DNA of 6,475 nt from an uncultured Collinsella sp. Lineage in GTDB: Bacteria; Actinomycetota; Coriobacteriia; Coriobacteriales; Coriobacteriaceae. The notes under the pieces are model-generated. The model searched no databases and was not told the DNA's origin. It saw only the letters and a program-made list of their open reading frames with translations. The DNA is taken from positions 1-6,475 of the forward strand of contig USNA01000055.1 in assembly GCA_900555955.1 (NCBI GenBank), in the 5' to 3' direction. The translations under genes and the position numbers were made by a program. Of the stretch, positions 1-6,475 are shown in pieces; the stretch's first letter is position 1; the number at the start of each line of letters is the position of its first letter.

Positions 1-1
1 C

Positions 2-568
2 AAGATCTTGCAGCGCTACTACGAGAACACGATAGCCGCCGCACCCGAGGCGGGTGACGACTCGCTGCTGGCGGCCTATGGCGGCGATGGTGGGCATCTG
101 ACCGACGAGCACTTTAAGCACATGGCAGAAGTCTCGGGAACCAACATCCGCGAACTCGAGAGCTTCTGCGAACGCTGCGCCGACGAGGCAGGAGACCGCG
201 AACGCGAGGGCAGCGAGCTCAGTTTCGACGACATCGACGCCATCGCAAGCCAGTACTTCGATACGTCGGCCAAAAAGATCAACGTGCAGACGGTCCAGTC
301 TGTCATTGAAGAGCAGTACGGCGTGACGCACGAGGAGCTCATCGGCCCGCGCCGCAACGCCAACATAGCCAAAGCCCGCCATATCGCCATATATCTGGCC
401 ATCGAGATGTGCGAGATGACGACTACGGCGGTGGGCGCGGAGTTTGGCAACCGCAACCACTCAACCGTCAGTACGAGCTATAAAAAGGTTCAGAAGATGA
501 TTCAGGAAGACCGCACCATAACCGAGGATCTCAAATCGCTGCGAGATAAAATTACACTGCGCTCGTAG
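2..568 (+). CDS. dnaA: Chromosomal replication initiator DnaA, 3' part (5' end outside window)
   Basis: DnaA binds DnaA boxes at oriC, oligomerises through its AAA+ domain and melts the origin. The reading frame is open from the first bases, so the gene starts upstream; a TTG at 8 is an internal Leu codon, not the start. About 188 C-terminal residues are visible. The first part is the end of AAA+ domain III, with the sensor-2 helix reading NIRELE (about 144-163). Domain IV follows, with a helix carrying GPRRNANIAKARHIAIYL (341-394) and the DnaA signature FGNRNHSTV (443-469). The protein ends in a normal C-terminal helix at TAG 566-568. Two oddities: about 20 extra residues before the sensor-2 helix compared with E. 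coli DnaA, and Asn where E. coli has the base-contacting Asp433. The gene lies directly upstream of dnaN, as in most bacteria. Identity is secure from domain IV and gene order. Confidence 0.97.
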   Translation, partial: KILQRYYENTIAAAPEAGDDSLLAAYGGDGGHLTDEHFKHMAEVSGTNIRELESFCERCADEAGDREREGSELSFDDIDAIASQYFDTSAKKINVQTVQSVIEEQYGVTHEELIGPRRNANIAKARHIAIYLAIEMCEMTTTAVGAEFGNRNHSTVSTSYKKVQKMIQEDRTITEDLKSLRDKITLRS

Positions 569-583
569 GGAAATAGAGACACC

Positions 584-603
584 TGTTGAAAACTTGTCGA
601 AAC
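584..603 (-). promoter_or_regulatory. Candidate tandem DnaA boxes, 11-bp spacing
   Basis: TGTTGAAAA (584-592) and TGTCGAAAC (595-603) are two similar 9-mers exactly 11 bp apart. On the minus strand they read TTTTCAACA and GTTTCGACA, which resemble the TTTTCCACA-type DnaA box. Each differs from TTATNCACA at two or more bases. They are plausible as weak, helically phased sites but unproven. Confidence 0.4.
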
Positions 604-626
604 GCCGGGCATAACATGTCTAAAAC

Positions 627-640
627 TCGCCACAAGGCGA
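627..640. repeat. Small hairpin, 5-bp stem with 4-nt loop
   Basis: TCGCC (627-631), ACAA loop (632-635) and GGCGA (636-640) form a perfect inverted repeat between candidate DnaA boxes. No T-run follows, so it is not an intrinsic terminator for dnaA. Its role, if any, is unknown. Confidence 0.4.
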
Positions 641-647
641 TGAAAAG

Positions 648-674
648 TTTTCCGCAGGTTTTGAACGTGGAAAA
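648..674. promoter_or_regulatory. Inverted pair of candidate DnaA boxes
   Basis: TTTTCCGCA (648-656) on the plus strand and CGTGGAAAA (666-674), which is TTTTCCACG on the minus strand, each differ by one base from TTTTCCACA. They face each other across 9 bp. The left half also overlaps an 11-bp palindrome, GAAAAGTTTTC (642-652). These are the best-matching boxes in the intergenic region. Confidence 0.5.
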
Positions 675-738
675 CACGGTCGGTTGCGCACAGGGCGCTG
701 TCGATTCTCTTTTTGGGGTTGACCAGCGCTTTTGGGAG

Positions 739-747
739 TAATCAACA
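739..747 (+). promoter_or_regulatory. Candidate trio-proximal DnaA box
   Basis: TAATCAACA differs from TTATNCACA at two positions. It lies 12 bp from the DnaA-trio run, where the basal origin unwinding system needs a DnaA box. The call depends mainly on that position. Confidence 0.4.
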
Positions 748-759
748 GTTTCGTCAGTG

Positions 760-774
760 CTATTACTATTATTA
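760..774 (-). promoter_or_regulatory. Candidate DnaA-trio element, five units
   Basis: The plus strand reads CTA TTA CTA TTA TTA. On the minus strand this is five consecutive 5'-TA(A/G)-3' units, i.e. 3'-(G/A)AT-5' read away from the candidate box at 739-747. That matches the DnaA-trio motif described for bacterial unwinding regions, where DnaA polymerises on single-stranded DNA. The run lies between a short spacer and AT-rich DNA, the expected order of the element. Confidence 0.6.
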
Positions 775-788
775 AGATATTTATATCT
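775..788. repeat. AT-only-core inverted repeat next to the DnaA-trio
   Basis: AGATAT (775-780), TT (781-782) and ATATCT (783-788) form a perfect 6-bp inverted repeat directly after the trio run and about 18 bp before the dnaN start. It could help melting or bind a regulator; by itself it may also be chance in AT-rich DNA. Confidence 0.45.
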
Positions 789-806
789 ATAGAAAGGTAT
801 TAAAAG

Positions 807-1910
807 ATGAAGTTCACCGTCAGCCAAAGCTCGCTCACGCAAGCCATCGGCGTCGTTATGAAAGGCGTCGCTTCGGCATCTACCCTTCCCATCCTGTCGG
901 GCGTGCTCGTTAAGGCGCAGGACGGCATCTTGGAATTCCAAACCTCTAACTACACCATCTCGATTCGTCATCGCATTGCCGCGCATGTCGAAGAAGAGGG
1001 CGAGATGGTGATTCCCTGCAAGATGCTCTCGAACATTACGAAAACCCTTCCCGACGCCCCGGTTACCTTTGAGCTCTCGGAGCGTCAGGTGCTGATCGGA
1101 TGCGAGAAGAGCTCCTTCCGCCTCAACACGCTCGACGCCAACGATTTCCCCGAGTTCCCCGCCTATGCCATCGAAAGTGCGGTGGAGCTCCCGACCGATA
1201 TCCTGTCCGAGATGGTCGGCCGCGTGTGGCGCGTCACTTCGACTGATAAGGCCCGCCCCATCCTGGGAGGCGTGCACATGAAGGTCGAGAACAACACCGT
1301 GCGCCTGGTGGCAACCGACTCCTTCCGTCTGGCTGTATGCGACACCCAGGTCGAGACCTCGACGCTCGAGGGGTCCTTTGAGCTCAACGTTCCGGCCGAC
1401 GCCTTCAACGACGCCCTGAGCATCATGGCCAGCCAGGCGACCATCATGATCGGCGCCGCGGACACCCAGGTTGTCTTTGAGGCCGGCAACACCACCTACG
1501 TGTCGCGCCGTATCGAGGGCGTGTACCCCAACTACAAGCAGCTCATCCCCGATTCGTGCGTGACGAGCGTCAAGATCGACGTGGCGGCTTTTAATGCCGC
1601 CCTCAAGCGCGTGGCGGTCATCGCGAGCGCGAACCCCGCAGTCAAGTTCGAGATCGATGTCGAGAACGGCCAGATGGGCCTGTCCTCCATCTCCAATGAC
1701 CAGGATCTGGCGCAGGAGACAATCGACGTCGAGGCCGAGGGCGAGTCGGGCACCATCGCCTTTAACTACCACTACATCTTTGGCTGCCTCAATGCCCTAT
1801 CCAAGGAGAAGGAGATCACGCTGGAGCTCAAGAGCTACTCGCAGGCGGGTATCTTTAAGTCCTACGACAAGATCAACTATCTGTACCTGGTCATGCCGGT
1901 TCGCATCTAG
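807..1910 (+). CDS. dnaN: DNA polymerase III beta sliding clamp
   Basis: This is the beta clamp, a homodimeric ring that tethers DNA polymerase III and many repair proteins to DNA. The 367-residue length is typical for the family. Recognisable segments are LPILSGV (about 27-33) in domain 1, KARPILGGVHM and then ATDSFRLA in domain 2, RRIEGVYPNYKQLIP in domain 3 (E. coli has a matching DGRFPDYRRVLP-type segment), and the C-terminal YLVMPVRI. That last segment is the usual MPxR(L/I) end beside the peptide-binding cleft. The ATG at 807 is preceded by GAAAGG (792-797) with a 9-nt spacer. recF follows after 9 nt, so the two are probably cotranscribed. The protein shows no missing parts. Identity is secure. 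Confidence 0.98.
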   Translation: MKFTVSQSSLTQAIGVVMKGVASASTLPILSGVLVKAQDGILEFQTSNYTISIRHRIAAHVEEEGEMVIPCKMLSNITKTLPDAPVTFELSERQVLIGCEKSSFRLNTLDANDFPEFPAYAIESAVELPTDILSEMVGRVWRVTSTDKARPILGGVHMKVENNTVRLVATDSFRLAVCDTQVETSTLEGSFELNVPADAFNDALSIMASQATIMIGAADTQVVFEAGNTTYVSRRIEGVYPNYKQLIPDSCVTSVKIDVAAFNAALKRVAVIASANPAVKFEIDVENGQMGLSSISNDQDLAQETIDVEAEGESGTIAFNYHYIFGCLNALSKEKEITLELKSYSQAGIFKSYDKINYLYLVMPVRI

Positions 1911-1919
1911 CGCTGCGCC

Positions 1920-3026
1920 ATGACCATGTTTGCCCGCAACCTTTCCGTCGCGCGCTACCGCAGTTTCGATAGCTACCGTCTTGACCTGGACGAAGGCGTG
2001 ACGGTGCTTGCGGGACCCAACGCGGCGGGAAAGACCAACCTTATAGAGGCGCTGCAGCTTTTGACGAGCGGCGCCTCGTTTAGGCATCCCACCGCTGGCG
2101 AGCTCGTGCACGACGGCACGGGCTCGTGCAGGCTCGAGTTGAGACTCGAGGGCGATGGCCGCGTGCTCGATATGGGGCTGGGCGTTGAGGACGGCAAGCG
2201 CTCGTTTAGCCGTAACGGCAAGAGATGTTCGGCCGCCGGCGTGCGCGGGGTTTTGCCGAGCGTGCTTTTTTGCCCCGATCATCTGGATATGGTCAAACGC
2301 GGTGCCAGCGTGCGTCGGGCCGCCCTCGACGACTTTGGCGTGCAACTGAGCGCCCGTTACGCCGACCTGGCGAGCACCTACGGGCGTTGCGTGACGCAGC
2401 GCAACGCCCTGCTCAAGGAGTCCTGGTGCTGCCGCGAGATGCTCGGCGCATGGAATGACTCCATCGCTCGCGCCGGGTCCGCCCTGCTCGTGCATCGTTT
2501 GGCCCTGCTCGACCGACTGGCGGGCCATGTGCGCGCCGCGTATGGGCAGGTGGCGTCCGGTGAGGACGCAGGCGTGTCCTATGTGTCCACACTGGGGGAT
2601 TTGCCTCAAACCGAGGGGCGCGAGGAACTTAAGGGCTGGGCGTACGAGCATATGCTCGCGGCCCTCGATGAGCGTGCCGATGAGGAGATGCGCCGCGGCG
2701 TGACGCTTGTGGGTCCGCATCGCGACGAGATTGAGTTTACCGTTGCGGGTCGATCTGCCCGTTCGTTTGCCAGCCAGGGCCAGCAGCGAACGCTGGTGCT
2801 TGCCTGGAAGGTGGCGGAAGTGGCCGTGGCGCGCGATATCCTGGGCACCGCGCCACTGCTGCTTTTGGACGACGTGATGAGCGAGCTCGATGCCGGGCGG
2901 CGAGGCGCTTTTCTGCAGCTGATCGGTGATGACATCCAGACGGTCATAACCACCACCAATCTGGGGTATTTTACCGATGACCTGCTTGATCGAGCCAAGG
3001 TGGTGAGCATGGGTGAGACGTGCTAA
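1920..3026 (+). CDS. recF: DNA replication and repair protein RecF
   Basis: RecF is an SMC-like ATPase that acts with RecO and RecR to load RecA at single-strand gaps behind stalled forks. At 368 residues it has normal length. The Walker A motif GPNAAGKT is at residues 32-39. The ABC-type signature segment SFASQGQQRT is at 282-291. Walker B, LLLLDD, ends at Asp317-Asp318 and is followed by the D-loop SELDAGRR (321-328). All nucleotide-binding elements are intact. The start is either ATG 1920 or ATG 1926 (Met3). Neither has a clear Shine-Dalgarno, so translation probably couples to dnaN, which ends 9 nt upstream. The 3' end overlaps the next gene by 14 nt. Between the motifs, the coiled or lever-arm region has the usual length. 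Identity is secure; only the exact start is uncertain. Confidence 0.96.
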   Translation: MTMFARNLSVARYRSFDSYRLDLDEGVTVLAGPNAAGKTNLIEALQLLTSGASFRHPTAGELVHDGTGSCRLELRLEGDGRVLDMGLGVEDGKRSFSRNGKRCSAAGVRGVLPSVLFCPDHLDMVKRGASVRRAALDDFGVQLSARYADLASTYGRCVTQRNALLKESWCCREMLGAWNDSIARAGSALLVHRLALLDRLAGHVRAAYGQVASGEDAGVSYVSTLGDLPQTEGREELKGWAYEHMLAALDERADEEMRRGVTLVGPHRDEIEFTVAGRSARSFASQGQQRTLVLAWKVAEVAVARDILGTAPLLLLDDVMSELDAGRRGAFLQLIGDDIQTVITTTNLGYFTDDLLDRAKVVSMGETC

Positions 3027-3576
3027 TTACGAGCGCGAGAACGGAACGGTTGCCTTTGGCGGCTTTTTGGATGCCGAGCGTCAGCGCATCCTGGCGGGCG
3101 CCACACCCGAGCGCCGCGCGCCAATGGAGGCTGCAGAGGAATCTCGTGCGGTCTATCGCGCCTGGAATGCGGTGTGCTCGGGCACGCGCGAGGGACGCCA
3201 CGTGACGGGCCTGCGCTACCTGCCCGAGTCCAATGAGCTGCTGGTGTATCTCGATTCGCCCTCGTGGACGCAGGAGATGACGCTGCTGCGCGAGATCATC
3301 CGGGCACGCATGGAGCGGGCCGGGGCGCATGTGGACGGCCTGGTGTTCAAAACGACTGCGCCCGGTCACACGCCGCCGGCTGCCAAGGAGCGCCTGCGCC
3401 CAGCCGTGACCGAGCGCCCGCCGGCTCCGCACGCCGATCTCAGCGAGGCCGAACGCGGCGAGATTGAGCGCCAAGTGGCGCCCATCGAAGATCAAAAACT
3501 GCGCGAGGCCCTCGAGAATGCCATGAGAGCTAGTGCCGAGTGGGCCAAGGGCGTGCAAAGCAAAAAAGAGCCTTAA
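3013..3576 (+). CDS. dciA: DUF721 / DciA-family replicative helicase loader-type protein
   Basis: This 187-residue protein has the DUF721 signature in its centre (about 48-115): a Trp51 helix, then a beta-rich part with LPESNELLVYLDSPSWTQEM (70-89) and a helix ending in a VDGLVFKT strand. DciA proteins of this family help load or operate the DnaB helicase in bacteria lacking DnaC/DnaI, and the gene between recF and gyrB in mycobacteria (Rv0004) belongs to it. The N-terminal ~45 residues are charged. The C-terminal ~70 residues are rich in Pro, Ala, Glu and Arg and look flexible. The start is GTG 3013, chosen because AAGGTGG (2997-3003) precedes it; this gives a 14-nt overlap with recF and likely coupling. 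A later ATG at 3124 would cut off the N-terminus and lacks this signal. Function is inferred from family and position. Confidence 0.85.
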   Translation: MRRANYERENGTVAFGGFLDAERQRILAGATPERRAPMEAAEESRAVYRAWNAVCSGTREGRHVTGLRYLPESNELLVYLDSPSWTQEMTLLREIIRARMERAGAHVDGLVFKTTAPGHTPPAAKERLRPAVTERPPAPHADLSEAERGEIERQVAPIEDQKLREALENAMRASAEWAKGVQSKKEP

Positions 3577-3602
3577 ATCGCATCTGGTGGCCTTGTAGAG
3601 CC

Positions 3603-3629
3603 AAATACCCTCGTTCCCGAGGGTATTTT

Positions 3630-3632
<3 letters not shown>
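3603..3632 (+). terminator. Rho-independent terminator of the dnaN-recF-dciA unit
   Basis: AAATACCCTCG (3603-3613) pairs perfectly with CGAGGGTATTT (3618-3628) around a TTCC loop. This gives an 11-bp stem followed by a run of seven T (3626-3632). It lies 26 nt after the dciA stop and separates that unit from gyrB. The A-rich 5' side gives only weak bidirectionality. Confidence 0.93.
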
Positions 3633-5712
<2,080 letters not shown>

Positions 5713-5713
5713 G

Positions 5714-5719
5714 AGGAGG
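5714..5719 (+). promoter_or_regulatory. Shine-Dalgarno deciding the gyrA start
   Basis: AGGAGG sits 4 nt before GTG 5724 in the short gyrB-gyrA gap. The spacing is the same as at gyrB. It supports initiation at this GTG and so the long acidic N-terminus of GyrA. The later in-frame ATG codons (for example at 5985, Met88) have no comparable signal. Confidence 0.85.
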
Positions 5720-5723
5720 TAAC

Positions 5724-6475
5724 GTGGCAGACGATATCAACAACAACGAGGGTATGGACGAGGCCGGCGACGCCGGCATGCCCGATGATCTGAAGCGCCT
5801 GCTCGCCCGCGCTGAGCAGGGCGAGGACGGCGATCCGGATTCCTATAACCCCGACGCCGAGGATGAAGAGGACGAGGATGACGACGCCGAGCTCGAGGAG
5901 AGCTTCGGCGCGGTCGATCGCGGCGCCTCGGCCGGCGAGGATATCAACGGCGGCCAGCTCCAGATTTCGGAGTTCGGCCGCGAGATGAAGCAGTCGTTCA
6001 TCGAGTACTCGATGTCGGTCATCACAGCGCGCGCCCTGCCGGACGTGCGCGACGGCCTAAAGCCGGTGCACCGCCGCATCCTGTACGCCATGAACGAGAG
6101 CGGCATCTACCCCAACCGCCCGCATAAGAAGTCGGCCTGGACGGTCGGCGAAGTTATCGGCAAGTACCATCCGCACGGCGACTTCGCGGTCTATGAGGCC
6201 ATGGTTCGTCTGGCGCAGTGGTTCTCCATGCGCACGCCGCTCATCGACGGCCACGGTAACTTCGGCAACATTGACGGCGACGGCGCGGCGGCTATGCGTT
6301 ATACCGAGAGCCGCCTGGCAAAGCCCGCCATGGAGCTGCTGCGCGACCTGCAAAAGGATACCGTCGACTGGCAGCCCAACTACGACGAGTCGCTCGCCGA
6401 GCCCGTGGCGCTGCCCGCGCGCTTCCCCAACCCGCTGGTCAACGGCCGCGCGGGCATGTCCACCTGTAAAGACCA
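5724..6475 (+). CDS. gyrA: DNA gyrase subunit A, 5' part (3' end outside window)
   Basis: GyrA carries the DNA-cleaving tyrosine of gyrase. About 250 residues are visible and the frame runs off the window. Residues 1-75 are an extension not found in E. coli GyrA; 31-60 hold 18 Asp/Glu and no Lys/Arg. The winged-helix core then follows: EYSMSVI (94-100), [15 protein letters not shown] (Lys113, His116), [23 protein letters not shown] and [11 protein letters not shown]. Arg192-Tyr193 correspond to E. coli Arg121-Tyr122, so the offset is a constant 71. The position matching Ser83 is Phe154 and that matching Asp87 is Glu158, within the quinolone-resistance region. Trp166 sits where E. coli has Pro95. 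The last ten codons depart from the conserved NGxxGIAVGMATN sequence. The immediate gyrB neighbour favours GyrA over ParC. The start is GTG 5724, from the Shine-Dalgarno. Confidence 0.94.
   Translation, partial: MADDINNNEGMDEAGDAGMPDDLKRLLARAEQGEDGDPDSYNPDAEDEEDEDDDAELEESFGAVDRGASAGEDINGGQLQISEFGREMKQSFIEYSMSVITARALPDVRDGLKPVHRRILYAMNESGIYPNRPHKKSAWTVGEVIGKYHPHGDFAVYEAMVRLAQWFSMRTPLIDGHGNFGNIDGDGAAAMRYTESRLAKPAMELLRDLQKDTVDWQPNYDESLAEPVALPARFPNPLVNGRAGMSTCKD

Larger units (their letters stand above)
569..806. other. dnaA-dnaN intergenic region, candidate oriC / unwinding region
   Basis: This 238-bp stretch has no credible gene. It contains several near-matches to DnaA boxes (TGTTGAAAA 584-592, TTTTCCGCA 648-656, CGTGGAAAA 666-674, TTGCGCACA 684-692, TAATCAACA 739-747). 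Next come a mixed 12-bp spacer and a run of five 3-bp units (760-774) matching the DnaA-trio of origin unwinding elements. The rest up to dnaN (775-806) is strongly AT-rich in otherwise GC-rich DNA. Known biology: in Actinobacteria such as Streptomyces and Mycobacterium, oriC lies between dnaA and dnaN. Inference: this is oriC or its unwinding half. No box matches TTATCCACA exactly, and a second box cluster upstream of dnaA could exist outside the window. I found no convincing promoter for dnaN and no T-tract terminator after dnaA, so read-through from dnaA is possible. Confidence 0.7.

Noticed and set aside
719..747. TTGACC (719-724) as a dnaN -35 box
   Set aside because: At 17 bp downstream the sequence is TCAACA, which is not a -10 box, and other spacings give nothing better.
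1594..1923. Ser/Arg/Pro-rich frame overlapping the end of dnaN in another frame
   Set aside because: Composition is typical of a shifted frame of GC-rich coding sequence; dnaN is intact and ends in its family-specific C-terminus.
3561..3566. Short A-run near the end of dciA as a slippage site
   Set aside because: It encodes Lys-Lys three codons before the stop, and I see no downstream frame or stem that would make slippage meaningful.
5859..5900. Purine-rich GAN-repeat tract in gyrA as a triplex or simple-sequence repeat
   Set aside because: It is explained by Asp/Glu codons of the acidic extension; the codons are mixed rather than a perfect tandem repeat.
5724..6475. gyrA being a topoisomerase IV parC instead
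   Set aside because: It sits 11 nt after a gyrB in the standard dnaA-dnaN-recF-dciA-gyrB-gyrA order. The C-terminal GyrA box that would settle it lies outside the window, so a small doubt remains.

Overview
The window is a chromosomal replication-origin locus in the order dnaA (3' part), dnaN, recF, a DUF721/DciA-type gene, gyrB, gyrA (5' part). All genes are on the + strand. This order, with a dciA-like gene between recF and gyrB, is the one known from Actinobacteria such as Mycobacterium. The DNA is GC-rich by eye, GTG starts are frequent, and several lineage-type protein insertions are present. I infer a member of the Coriobacteriia, possibly Collinsella or a relative. That placement rests on general resemblance only and was not searched.

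Layout. 2-568 is the end of DnaA: the end of the AAA+ domain plus the DNA-binding domain IV. 569-806 is the dnaA-dnaN intergenic region, a candidate oriC or origin sub-region. It has variant DnaA boxes, a GC-rich spacer, a five-unit DnaA-trio on the minus strand and an AT-rich stretch running up to dnaN. 807-3576 holds dnaN, recF and dciA, packed with a 9-nt gap and a 14-nt overlap, so they are probably cotranscribed and translationally coupled. A clear intrinsic terminator at 3603-3632 ends this unit. gyrB (3682-5712) and gyrA (from 5724, cut by the window end) form a second unit, each with a strong Shine-Dalgarno and a GTG start.

Together the genes cover initiation (DnaA), helicase loading (DciA), processivity (beta clamp), gap repair (RecF) and supercoil control (gyrase). 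I see no mobile element, CRISPR array, tRNA or rRNA. This is a housekeeping region, not an accessory system.

The points worth a second look are in the details: the candidate unwinding element; an insertion and a DNA-contact substitution in DnaA; a rewritten segment in the GyrB Toprim domain; a strongly acidic N-terminal extension on GyrA; phenylalanine at the GyrA position equivalent to E. coli Ser83, a known quinolone-resistance site; and loss of the conserved GyrA GIAVGM motif in the last bases of the window.
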